Shown here in pieces: positions 45,690 through 57,239 of a DNA stretch of 64,000 bases. Origin of the DNA: Hanleya hanleyi (lineage: Eukaryota; Mollusca; Polyplacophora; Lepidopleurida; Hanleyidae). Location: contig JAVTVY010037326.1 in assembly GCA_036873755.1 (NCBI GenBank), positions 97,517 through 161,516 on the forward strand. Reading direction: 5' to 3'. The notes beneath the pieces were generated by a model. The model saw only the letters and a program-made list of their open reading frames with translations. It had not been told where the DNA came from and made no database searches. Each line of letters starts with the position of its first letter. The first letter of the stretch is position 1. Made by a program: the position numbers and the translations under genes.

Positions 45690-47145
45690 AAATTAAATAG
45701 GAAGAAATATGTATTCAAGAGACTGGTCTCAAACCTGGAAATGACAAAATAATAAATTCCAGATTAAAGGATATGAACCTATTAGGGCAGACAGAACTTG
45801 GGGGAATCTAATCTTAATCAAAATGGAATCACACATACGTCGCCAACAAGGAGCACAAGCTTCGATAAACTAGAATAGCAGGCAATTGAAATCTTTCATC
45901 AAGGCAAACCCATAACAATAGTAAATTGTACTGAACAGGTAGCCTGAAAATAGTCCCCAAAGCGATTATACTAAAATCACAAACCGGTTTTCCGGTCCCA
46001 AATCATTTGTGGGGATTTAAACAGCCACAACCCAATATGGGATGATAACTTCAAAACTTGATAACAAAATGGCCGTTTATGAACACAGGCGAGGGCACAA
46101 GAATGACTTCAGTACAGGAAAACTATCCACTTTTGATGTCAATGTAACTCCAGAAATTGCATCAAATCATTTCCCAATATACACAGAAATAGGAATAGTT
46201 TCAGACACAGAAAATCTAAATCTGCCACGTAGACTCAACTATGCAACGGCGAACTGGACCACGTTTAAACGCGAATGCCTAAACTTGAAATATGAAGACC
46301 TATATAGTATCAATATAGACGAATTCAATGATAACAGAACACGTAAAATAATGGACATAGCTGAAATAATATCCCCCATCCTAAACAATATACTGATAAG
46401 AATCCAGTTCCCTGGCGGACCCCAGAATGGAAAATAGCAACCACAGCCAGAAAAGGTGAAATTCAAACGCACTCACGTAGCATAAAAGGACTTTAAAAGG
46501 GAAGCCGACAAAACCATTGAAGATGCAAAACAAAACTACTGAGAAAATTTCTGTGATACAAGAGACCTAACAACAAACTTAAAAATCATTTGGAATAAGC
46601 TCCGCCACATCCAGGGCAAAATAACAAAACATTCCTGTATTAAATAAACAAGTCAAGGCCAATGAAAAAAAGGCAGAATGCCTAGCCAACACATTCGCCG
46701 CTAACAGTAGTAATAATAACCTAAATATAACATTGATTTTTTTGTAAAAAAAGATGGAAACAAACTTGATTCTAGATCCAGATGATCATATTGGGGACCC
46801 GTTAAACGGTGTTTATAATTAAAAAAAACCACATCAGTCATTGATAATGTCAGTCGTCCTTCCGATCTCTAAAGACTCACTTAACAGCAAGTCATATAGA
46901 CCAATCTCACTGACTTCCAATCTACGCAAATTTATGGAAGCAATGACAAAATATAGACAAGAATACCGCATAGAAAAAAAATTTTGCTACACATGGCACA
47001 AAGTCGGTTCGGGAAAGTGAGTGAGTGAGTGAATAGGATCTAACGTCGCTATCAACATTTTTTTCGGGAAAGGACGTAATACAACGGATCGTCTAGTTAG
47101 GCTACAAGACGCGATACGAAACGAACATCTAGAATATATTTTTAG
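45690..47145 (+). pseudogene. LINE ORF2 fragment (endonuclease and RT N-terminus)
   Basis: Endonuclease pieces: QETGLKPG, SRLKGYEPIRADRTWGNLIL-like sequence, ICGDLNSHNPIWDDNF and SNHFPIYTEI, where the usual catalytic SDH is SNH. Then RRLNYATANWTTFKRECLNL and, in the RT, SKSYRPISLTSNLRKFMEAM and GRNTTDRLVRLQDAIRNEHL. Numerous stops and shifts. The open stretch at 46042-46437 is part of this and not a separate gene. Confidence 0.65.
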
Positions 47146-47589
47146 TCGGGAGAAATAAGACAGTATTTCAGGTTATTTGAGAGAAATCGGTATGTTGTAT
47201 AAATTTTAATGTTTATACATGTTGTTGGTGTGTTGTGTTGATTACTTCTAGATTGCTAGGTTATTAATTTGTTTTTGTCGGAATACTTAGAATTCAGTTT
47301 GATCGTCGCTATATAGCTGAAATATTGCTGAACGCGACGTTAAGTCTTACTTCTCTCTCTCTCTCTCTCCTACTTCCGAGAGTAGCAGTTGGATATTCCC
47401 GACGCTCAACCAAGAACTGAAAACATATTCTCGATATTCACGAAGATCGACTAGTAAATGTGAACAATTTTACTGACTGCTCTTTCAGGAGGTAATCTCG
47501 GCGGAAGGTATTTTTTTCACCGATTTACCTATTTTCTATGGAAGCCGGATACGGCCATGCTAGTTCTACTTTTTTCGGCCCCAATTTAA

Positions 47590-48215
47590 CGCGATAACTC
47601 GAGAACTCGACAAGTCGAGAAGTCGAGAAATCGAGACGAGAAGTCGAGAAATCGAGGCGAGAAATCGAGAAATCGAGACGAGAAGTCGAGAAGTCGAGAC
47701 GAGAACTCGAGACGAGAAGTCGAGAAGTCGAGACGAGAAGTCGCCAAAACGAGAAGTCGAGAAGTCGCCAAAACGAGAAGTCGAGAAGTCGACAAAACGA
47801 GAAGTCGAGAACACGAGAAGTCGAGAACGCGAGAAGTCGAGAACGCGAGAACGCGAGAAGTCGAGTACGCGAGAAGTCGAGAACGCGAGAAGTCGAGAAC
47901 GCGAGAAGTCGAGAACGCGAGAAGTCGAGAAGTCGAGAACGCGAGAAGTCGAGAACGCGAGAAGTCGAGAACGCGAGAAGTCGAGAAATCGAGAAGGCGA
48001 GAAGTCGAGAAGGCGAGAAGTCGAGAACGCGAGAAATCGAGAACGCGAGAAGTCGAGAAGTCGAGAACGCGAGAAGTCGAGAACGCGAGAAGTCGAGAAC
48101 GCGAGAAGTCGAGAAGTCGAGAACGCGAGAAGTCGAGAACACGAGAAATCGAGAACGCGAGAAGTCGAGAACGCGAGAAGTCGAGAACGCGAGAAGTCGA
48201 GAAATCGCCAAATCA
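47590..48215. repeat. Octamer minisatellite (GAGAAGTC/GAGAACGC)
   Basis: About 620 bp made of 8-bp units GAGAAGTC and GAGAACGC with variants (GAGACGAG, GCCAAAAC). Because 3 units equal 24 bases, stop-free frames persist on the minus strand in more than one frame. Confidence 0.85.
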
Positions 48216-48657
48216 AACGTGTGTTACACGCCACATGACAGGATGTGCAGCATTTACAAAAGAAGAAATTCAACGATAAAGGGGCGTATGTTAACCCTCC
48301 TGCTCCTGACAAAACTGTTCCATTAGTTTATGATAATTTATCTCCAATAATGCTAACTAATGACTCGAACATCTTTTAGGTTAACAGAACATTTTGGAAA
48401 CTTGTATTTATTCGAAGTTACAATTGCAACAATTAGATCTCTTTACCGGTGCCAAAGATGTTTGCTTATATATACACTCAATAAGATATAAATAGGCTCA
48501 CTATACTTATTAACAGAGACACAGGCGCTGGAGACGAATTAAGCCAATCAGTAAATGTACACACTAATTCAGTAATCGAAGACTAATACACACTTTCTGT
48601 GTTAATTTACACAGATGTGGCTTCCGTGTGTGATAAAGTTATTTTATGAGTGTGGAC

Positions 48658-49240
48658 ATTCTTTTATTGATTACCGAATGTAGGATCCGGTTCTGGCGTT
48701 CAAGAGGAGAAATTATTATCTGTCATTTACCTGTTAGAAGTTATTTCGTAGGTACGCCAACCGATAGAGAGCAGATATTTTAATATCCGCTGCGCTTTGG
48801 AGTGGCAAAATAGATATATTATGTTTGAAAGAAATTTGCGCTTAGCTGCACCACGTCGTTTATGGTTTTCGCAAATGTCTTCAGATGTATTGGCTTAGTA
48901 ATGAGTTTTACATACTAAAATATTGGCCCCTTAAAATCAGTTCGTGGTAGATGTCAATTCTTTTTTTAACCCACCAGCTTCCGTGGTAGATCTTTCAAAT
49001 AATATTTTCCAGATATTTTCCTGAAGTTAAGCAAGCCAACCAGTACACGTTTGGTTTAACGTTCTTTTATTGATTACTCAATGTAGGATCCGGTTCTGCC
49101 ATGCAAGAGGAGAAATTATTGGCTGTCATTTACCTGTTAGAACTTATTTCGTAGGTACGCCAACCGATATGGAGCACAAATTTGATCAACTGTAGATATT
49201 TGAATATCCGCTGCGCTTTGGAGTGGAAAATAGAAATATT
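48658..49240 (+). repeat. Pair of ~165 bp direct repeats, 403 bp apart
   Basis: Copies at 48658-48820 and 49061-49240 share 'atgtaggatccggttctg', 'acctgttagaa' and 'ttatttcgtaggtacgccaa', ending 'ctgcgctttggagtgg'. The second copy has an extra 20 bp. No coding capacity between. Confidence 0.6.
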
Positions 49241-49559
49241 ATGATGGATTCATGCGCTAGATGTTTTTTTTTTCGACATCGATGTGTGCTTTTAAATGCG
49301 AAACGAACGTGAAAATAGAACCATGAATCTGCATACATTATGTTCGGATTTATATCCGGGAAAATGATTAGAACGCATCTCCGGCGATCTAGGACCCCGG
49401 AGCTTCCGGGGCCTAGGCGGCCCCTGGACCCTCACCTGTTGGGCTGTGATAGTCGACCCCCTATGAACTTTCGCTAGATCCACCCTTGGAAATTAAAAAC
49501 ATTCGTACCCCCCCCCCTTTCCCCTTTTGAAATCCTAGTGACGCCCCTGCACTTATATG

Positions 49560-50130
49560 GGGTTTCACTGCCGCGTGTCCATATATCTTGTCTGACCTAT
49601 GACCACATAAATAAGGCTTGCATGGTGTTCCTCCACCGTGTGTCTACATTACTAGTCTAACCTATAATTACACAGATGAGGTATGGCGTTCCTACACCTA
49701 TAACCTATAATCACAGAGATAACACTTGTATGGTGTTCCTCCATCGTGTGCCTACATATCTAGTCTAACCTATAATCACACAGATAACGGTTGTATGGTG
49801 TTCCTCCACCGTGTGTCTACATAGTCTGACCTATAATCACATATAACGCTTGTATGGCCTTTCTCCGCCGCATGTCTTGTCGAACATATAATCACATAAA
49901 TAAGGCGTGTATGGTATCCACCGTGTGTCTACATACCCAGTTTAACCTATAATTACAGAGATACCGTTAGTATGGCGTTCCTCCACCTACTGTCTACATA
50001 TCTAGTATAACCAAAAACCACAGAGCTAACACTTGTATGATGTTCCTCCGCTGTGTGTCTGTATATCTAGTCTAACCTATAGCCACAGATATAACGTTTG
50101 TATGGTGTTTCACCACCGTGTGCCTGGATA
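49560..50130 (+). repeat. 60-66 bp minisatellite, about nine copies
   Basis: Diverged units of 'gtgtgtctacatatctagtc', 'taacctataatcaca' and 'tgtatggtgttcctccacc'. Core positions include 49591, 49656, 49764, 49825, 49941, 50006 and 50071. Confidence 0.65.
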
Positions 50131-50207
50131 TCCGCCCTTGGGTGGGCTGATACTGCTACCGTTCAGAGAGAATTTTGCCTTGTTGAACAGCTTCAATGGA
50201 CGTTGCT

Positions 50208-52786
50208 GGGTAATTCTATGAAATGTGACCCATTTGGACATTTGGGAATATCCAAAATTTTGTATCTCGAAAGTACTTCAAACTTTTGTAAATGTTAAAA
50301 TATATATGTCAGGCCATGTCTGTAACATCAGGCAGTGTTCATTTCGCTTTATAGTAATTTATTTCACAAATTATTTTCAACAGATCCATCAAGTGTGTCT
50401 TTACCGTCACGAAATTTGTTTTGTGGAATATATATATTTATTTTAACAAAAGTGAAAAATGTAATTTAACAGTAAAATACGGACGACGCCTTTTTTGTTA
50501 CATATGCTGACGCAAGATATAAATGCATTTTCAAATGTATCTTCCGCTCGAATAACTTCCATTAGGAAATTTGCCATAAGTGTGACAGACGCCATTGTCG
50601 TTTTATGCCAGTTGTATAGCTTTCCATGGCTTCGTGGAACTTAAATATGTTTAACATTCGACTACGATTCATCCCAACACATAATTTGAAAAAGTTAGGC
50701 CGAAATTGCGCTTTTGAGACTATAATTGATATCGTGACGGTAAAGATTCGCACGTTCTGGTGTGGACAAGCTGTGGCGGTAAAGACAATCTATTGTGATT
50801 ATGCAGAAACTGGAGCCACTATAGAGCCAAATGCTGCTTTAACTGCACGTGAGTAGTATATAAAGATGATTTTGACGCTCTGGTGCCTCACTGCGCATGC
50901 GCCGAAAAAAAATGGGGCGGTCATGGGGCGGTGTGCGCAGGAGTGTTGTGCGCAGGTATGACCTCACTTCCGGTCTGGATGAATCGGGCGTGACCTTGGA
51001 GGCATGTATTCCTCTGTGGTGATGCGGTCTGGCGGTGATGCGGTCTGCCTCCGCGGACCGAAAGTAGTCCCAAATACGTGGGTTTTCGTGAGAATGTTCG
51101 GCAATCTGTAGGGACCGCTAGTGGACCGATTTGGTCGAGTGAGGTATCATAATCAATATGAAGCATACGTGAGGGATTATCCAACGGACTGGGTGTGACG
51201 TGGAACTGACGTCATTCTGCGCATGCGCAGTAGATAAAGGGTATGGAAATAGACGTTTTGGGGTCTAGGTGGGCCACTAGTGGGCCGATTGGGTCAAGTG
51301 AGGTATCAATGTGAAGCATACGTGAGGGAGCATCCACATGGACTAGTGTGTCGTTCGTTGTTAACATTCTGCGCGTGCGCAGACAGGGAATTGTGGGAAA
51401 AGTGTACGGAAATAAACGTTTTGGGGTCTAGGTGGGCCAATAGTGGGCCGATTGGATCGAGTGAGGTATCAATGTGAAGCGTTCTTGCGGAATCATCCAC
51501 CTGGACTAGTGTGTCGTTCGTTATCAACATTCTGCGAATGCGCAGACAGGGAATTGTGGGAAAAGGGTATGGAAATAGACGTTTGGGGTTTTAGGTGGGC
51601 CACTAGTGGGCCGATTGGGTCGAGTGAGGTATCGTTCGTTTTACGAACGATACACCAGTCCAGGTGGATGCTCCCTCACGTATGCTTCACATTGATACCT
51701 CACTTGACCCAATCGGCCACTAGTGGCCCACCTAGACCCCAAAACGTCTATTTCCATACCCTTTATCTACTGCGCATGCGCAGAATGACGTCAGTTCCAC
51801 GTCACACCCAGCCCGTTGGATACTCCCTCACGTATGCTTCATATTGATACCTCACTCGACCCAATCGGTCCACTAGCGGTCCCTACAGATTGCCGAACAT
51901 TCTCACGAAAACCCACGTATTTGGGACTACTTTCGGTCCGCGGAGGCAGACCGCATCACCGCCAGACCGCATCACCACGGAGGAATACATGCCCCCAAGG
52001 TCACGCCCGATTCATCCAGACCGGAAGTGAGGTCATACCTGCGCACAACACTCCTGCGCACACCGCCCCATGACCGCCCCATTTTTTTCTGCGCATGCGC
52101 AGTGAGGCGCCAGAGCGTCAAAATCACCTTTATATACTACTCACGTGCAGTTAAAGCAGCATTTGGCTCTATAGTGGCTCCAGTTTCTGCATAATCACAA
52201 TAGATTGTCTTTACCGTCACAGCTTGTCCACACCAGAACGTGCGAATCTTTACCGTCACGATATCAATTATAGTCTCAAAAGCGCAATTTCGACTTAACT
52301 TTTTCAAATTCTGTGTTGGGTTGAATCGTAGTCGAATGTTAAAAATATTTAAGTTCCACGAAGCCATGAAAAGCTATACAACTGGCATAAAATGGCAATG
52401 GCGTCTGTCACACTTATGGCAAATTTCCTAATGGAAGTTATTCGAGCGGAAGATACATTTGAAAATGCATTTATATCTTGCATCAGCATATGTAACAAAA
52501 AAAGGCGTCGTCCGTATTTTACTGTTAAAGTACATTTTTTACTTTTGCTAAAATAAATATATATATTCGACAAAACAAAGTTCGTGACGGTAAAGACACA
52601 CTTGATGGAGCTGTTGAAAATAATTTGTGAAATAAATTACTATAAAGCGAAATGAACACTGCCTGATGTTACAGACATGGCCTGACATATATATTTTAAC
52701 ATTTACAAAAGTTTGAAATACTTTCGAGATACAAAATTTTGGATATTCCCAAATGTCCAAATGGGTCACATTTCATAGAATTACCC
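50208..52786. mobile_element. 2.58 kb palindromic element with repeated NRF1-like sites
   Basis: The arms are inverted copies from 'gggtaattctatgaaatgtg' inward and meet at about 51630-51665 around 'gaacgatac'-type palindromic sequence. The left arm has about 2.5 tandem copies of a roughly 164-bp unit (starting near 51212, 51367 and 51530); the right arm has one. TGCGCATGCGC or near matches occur about six times (50892, 51217, 51370, 51533, 51770, 52091). There is no transposase ORF; the ORFs of 60-134 codons here are mirrored shadows. A fold-back transposon is the simplest reading, but I could not find a target duplication. Confidence 0.6.
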
Positions 52787-52910
52787 AAATCCAGTTCATT
52801 CAGTTCAACATGCAGCCCCTACAAGATATTTTATAATACCCGGTACTGATTTCTATTAAATGTAGGGTCTGCCAGTTTAATGGGCAAAATCGTCTAACTG
52901 CCAGACCGGA

Positions 52911-53349
52911 TAGCCAAGTTGACATGGCTTGGTTCGTTCCGTTACTACGCCATGATGCCTCTCAATGAACTTACATGTAAACTCCGGGATCACACGGCTC
53001 CGTGGGTCGTTCGGCTCTATCCGGCAATAAAACAACCTCTCCCAGCTCTATGTCCATTTGTTTTATCAAATTCGGCAAAGAATTTGATTGCCGTGAAGAG
53101 CTCATTCGTCTGCAATCAGTCTTCAAACATCAACGGTCGGTTGAATTCTCCGCCATTATCTTCATACGGCCGGTCACGTGGGCACGATATGTTGCTGATC
53201 ACGTGACACGTACAAAGATAATGGCGGAGAATTCAACCGACCGTTGATGTTTGACGAATTTGCTGTGTGATCCCGGAGTTTACATGTAAGTTCATTGAGA
53301 GGCATCATGGCGTAGTAAAGGAACGAACGAAGCCATGTCAACTTGGCTA
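52911..53349. mobile_element. 439 bp inverted-repeat element with 9-bp target duplication
   Basis: Ends TAGCCAAGTTGACATGGCTT and its inverse. The outer arms are about 90 bp, and inner inverted segments around 53132-53170 and 53218-53255 make most of the element fold back. CAGACCGGA flanks it at 52902-52910 and 53350-53358. The 9-bp duplication suggests a Mutator-type MITE. It contains CACGTG twice near its centre. Confidence 0.7.
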
Positions 53350-53439
53350 CAGACCGGAATGTCCGGCAGCCAGAAAGAGGTACTTTGTACTTTATTTTCT
53401 ACTTTATTTTCTGAGTGCTAACTTCCTCTCCTTCACATT

Positions 53440-53870
53440 TGTCGCTTTTATCAACTTTTCCAATGCTGATGATTAGCTGTACACAAGCCATTTTCTCAGA
53501 CATTGCATAGTGATACAAAAGTAGGGTAATTTCCCTAATAATTCGATCACAGGAAGTTGACTTTTCAACTCTATTATTCAAAAACTGAGAAAAAGCAGCA
53601 TTCCGATTCTTCGTTCAAATTGAAGAAAAGCCATAGAAAGATAAAGTGTGACTGTCACACTTTCTAGCTGGTGCCACGAAGAATATTTCCAGATATAAGC
53701 CATTTTTGCTGCACTTCCGGTGATCGAATTATTAGGGGAATTACCGTATACAACATGGCATCTACCATAATATTATGGGCGAGTTGGGAGTCTCTGTGAT
53801 AATGGCTTGTGTACAGCTAATATCAGCATTGATGAATAAAGTTAATAAAAGCTACAAGCATGGAGAAGAC
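53440..53870. repeat. Fold-back repeat (~430 bp)
   Basis: Inverted arms: 'gctgtacacaagccatt' at about 53482 pairs with 53799-53820, and 'ggtaatttccctaataatt' at 53525 pairs with 53722-53745. The centre is a perfect hairpin 'aaagtgtgactgtcacactt' near 53643. No TSD determined. Confidence 0.55.
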
Positions 53871-53874
53871 ATCA

Positions 53875-55015
53875 TCATTTTATCAAACCAATTTCTATGT
53901 TCCCACTTCGAACTTCCGTTGATATATCTGGCCCCCTTCAATGTTCAAAGAACTTATAAATAGACACGAGACGTCACTGACCTCGAAAACATTTGAATTT
54001 TATTGATTGGCTAACCTATATATTAGGCCAACACAAGCACCATATTAGCAGGAATGATGCCGCTACCGGTACTTGAGGATGATGTCACTCTACACACAAT
54101 CTGTGTGTAGGTTCTGATTGGCTCGTCTCTCGTTCAAAGGTGAAATTTACACCTCGGATTTTGAACACTGAAGGTGGTTAGATAATTCAAGGCAGGTTCC
54201 AAGTGCGAACGTAGAAATTGGCTTCACTTAGAACCTGAACGTGCATTAGGGCATTGTTACCAGCAAGTTCTGATCTGAAATAATTCTGATTAAAATTAGA
54301 TTGATAATTAACACTTCAGTATATTGTTATAGATATATGTGAACTGTAGCCTTTAACGTGTATCCTATTTCACATTGGCCACACCAGGCTTGAGCCTTCA
54401 AATTCAGGTCAAATTACCCACAGCTAAAAATACCCTGTCTCACTGTATGCCACATGGCCCTATTACTGAGGTTAATCTTAACTACTGCATATACCCTCAA
54501 ACAATCAGCGCTGTTTCCATAACGAAGCTGAGGTGGTTTAACGTTTATCAATGAAGAAAATCACCGATCAACCGCCATAGAATATAATGTGAAACAAGAA
54601 AACCGGAATAGTACATTCATCAGATTGCCGATGCTCAAAATGTGTTGTCTCATATATCTAGATAACAACGTGATGTAGAGACGCTATTTATTCGTCTTTG
54701 TACCGGTTATGCTCAGGAGAATGACATAGAATCATTATTATCTTGTGCATAGAAGGTGTTGGTCTTGAGTTGAATTACCGTAAACTACATAAATGCTACC
54801 TTTCTACTATAGTACTATATATAAAAATTTGTTGTATTGTTGGGGAAAATAATGTGATTCAAAAAGTTGTTTTGATCCTGTACAAGGGCACTGAAAACCA
54901 TTAAAGAGATGTAAATGTATTTTCACACGTAAAGCTTGAAATCTACTGAACCTATATTATTCAATCTGTTTCCTTTAATTAAAAAATTGTAAAATTAAAT
55001 CGGCGATCGTTATTT
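53875..55015. other. No recognised feature
   Basis: AT-rich sequence with a short fragment (54236-54300) resembling the CCTACTTCGTAGG-type repeat interior ('cgtgcattagggca', 'accagcaagttctga'). No gene seen. Confidence 0.35.
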
Positions 55016-55019
55016 ATTT

Positions 55020-55255
55020 TGGAATGAAGGCGCATTAGGAGACTGTTACCAACAAGTTCTGAGCTGACCTACTTTTGATGAAAATTTCTGGTGATTTTTG
55101 ATGAAAATCACTGGCGATTCTGACTTGGGTGGTGCCCATCTTAATATAGGCAGGATTTCAACTGGGGGTGTGGATTTCCGAGAGTTCAGTTCGCGTTCGA
55201 GTCCTAATGTCTACTGTACTTCGTAGGTCCTGTGACGTTAGTCACACTGCCATGT
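55020..55255 (-). repeat. CCTACTTCGTAGG-type dispersed repeat
   Basis: Reverse-oriented copy similar to 29150-29330, including 'cttaatataggcaggatttc' and 'gtacttcgtaggtcctgtg'. It directly abuts the fold-back at 55256. Confidence 0.5.
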
Positions 55256-55775
55256 ATTTAAATATTTTACGATTTTATTACACAGAGTAAACTGCAATTA
55301 AAGCATGGTATTCTATGGTGGTCTGTTGCAATCATATTTAGGTCCAGTGACGTCACACTTCCTTAATACATATATTTCAAACTTTGTATGCGCTTTCCAA
55401 TGCTTGATTCAAGCTTAAGGTGTGTATACTTTGAGTCTCAACACAGACTCACTGTTCCAATGTGCATGTTTCACCAAAACCTGGGAGATGGTGACTCATG
55501 AGTGTCAAGTCAATTTGAATCTTGCATTTAATTTCTCAGATTTTGGAACATGCACATTGGAACAGTGAGTCTGTGTTGAAACTCAAAGTATACATGCTTT
55601 ACGCTTGAATCAAGCATTGGAAAGTGCATACACAGTTTGAAATATATGTATTTAGACAGTGTGACGTCGCTGGACCTAGATATGATTGCAACAGACCACC
55701 ATAGAATACCATGCTTTAATTGCAGTTTACTCTGTGTAAAAAAAAATCGTAAAAAATTACAATAAATATTTTCCG
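55256..55775. repeat. Fold-back repeat with ~220 bp arms
   Basis: The left arm (about 55256-55475) and right arm (about 55545-55775) are inverted copies, for example 'gcatggtattctatggtggt' and its complement at 55692-55711. The loop is about 70 bp. The minus-strand ORF at 55528-55842 lies across the arm and is not a gene. Confidence 0.65.
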
Positions 55776-56448
55776 ACACTGTTCGTAATGGTCTTTCATT
55801 TGATGGAAACTTTACTTGAGGGTTTACGATCACTTTAAACACTAGAAAACTACCGAGTTTGGAACCTACGATGTAGTAGTGATCCGTCTTACCTTATTTC
55901 CTATATTTTAATAAGAAAATTCCAATAATATATTTCTCCTATATTTAGGCAAATTTCCTCCTATATTTGCAATGTGAGCCACATGAAGACCTGTGTTTGC
56001 TTTACATGGTCGCTCACTCATAGACTCATACATGCAGCCCTTTGCCAATTGCTGAACCGACAAGTCTGCTAATCTGGGTTTATATTGGCAACATGAATGA
56101 TCTTGGCTGTAAAAGTTAATCTACTGTCAATTAAAATCTTGTATATCAGTGCCGGGTTTTTCTTGAAGAATAGTGTTTCCTGAAACATACGATAAATTTA
56201 GAATTTTAAAAGATATGCATGGAAAACCAATAGCACAACCCAATTATTTGGCGTGCTATAAATCAATGCCTGATTTCAGGGAAGGAGGCATGCAGATCAG
56301 CAGAACCCAGAACTCCCCTGATGTCTATAACTTGAAAATAAATCACAGCAAGCTGAAACTTATAACACACATATAATACAGGTTCATTGGATGCAATGTT
56401 GATGTAAACCTGATGCATATTTCAGTGGTAACAGCTTATAATGGTTAA

Positions 56449-56936
56449 AGGTGAACTGCAAAGCTTTTAATTTCATCTAAAATGTTGCTTATATACCTCT
56501 TGTCTTACGTGACATAACTTTTATACATTTTTGGGGCAAATATATTTTGCAAAATTGTACTAATAACAATATTTAAGTTATCCTGTTATAAATCCGTCTT
56601 CAAAATTTGCATCGCTTGTCTCTCTTGGTTTGTAGAACGTTATGACGTTATAGTGGTCTCCTTCATTCAAGTTTTGTTTAAATGTGACGTCATGCTACGT
56701 CGGATGAATGAACGAAGGCCACTATAACGTCATGACGTTCCAAAAACAACGGGAGGCAAGCGATGACGTTCTGGTTCTCGTTTTCTGGTGGTATAAGTTT
56801 TGACTTCTCATATACCTAAAATAAAACAATAACCCACAAAACTATTATCACACATACATGACATATTTGTAACAACTATAGAAGTTCTTGTTTTATGACA
56901 TTTTAACAGAACATTGGAAAGCTTTTCAGTTCACCT
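56449..56936. mobile_element. 488 bp MITE with TTAA target duplication
   Basis: TIR AGGTGAACTGCAAAGCTTT / AGGTGAACTGAAAAGCTTT, with TTAA at 56445-56448 and 56937-56940. An internal inverted pair ('gttatgacgttatagtgg' and 'ccactataacgtcatgac') surrounds a TGACGTCA site at 56696. TTAA with AGGTGAACT ends fits a Kolobok- or piggyBac-type non-autonomous element. Confidence 0.7.
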
Positions 56937-57239
56937 TTAAGTTCTTGTCTGAAAAGGCCTGATCCACAATAATCCAGTAAATTCAAGACCAGATTTTGGC
57001 CCATTTATGTTTTAGCTGAAGTTTTATTGCAGAAAAATTGTGAAAACTTGATGATCAAATATTTGAATCATTCAACATAGTCAGCTTTCGGCAGAAACAT
57101 ACATTTGTCTCAGCAATTATAGGTACATGTACATGCTCTCGAAAAAGGTCCTCGAAGCTTGCCCAATTATATCGATATTGATCACTGACAAACTTTTAAA
57201 AGGTGACTTGGCAGTGTTCAATATACATGTATGATAATC

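Larger units (their letters stand above)
42837..47375 (+). mobile_element. Decayed LINE with internal deletion and a nested repeat
   Basis: ORF1 (about 43150-43840), an intervening repeat (43850-45360), endonuclease (about 45690-46420) and RT N-terminal region (46430-47145) can be traced. The element then jumps to its C-terminal tail and 3' UTR, with most of RT and RNase H deleted. It ends in 'cgcgacgttaagtcttac' and TC repeats at 47375. Confidence 0.65.

Noticed and set aside
46042..46437. 131-codon ORF as an independent gene
   Set aside because: It matches the end of the LINE endonuclease and the linker to RT, inside a decayed LINE.
47525..48312. Two overlapping minus-strand ORFs of 228 and 248 codons rich in Ser, Arg, Leu and Phe
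   Set aside because: They are stop-free readings of an 8-bp minisatellite in different frames. No domain, and composition follows the repeat.
50562..52573. Several mirrored ORFs of 60-134 codons on both strands with matching peptides
   Set aside because: Their similarity is due to the palindromic element; frames contain no known motif and are not conserved better than the DNA.
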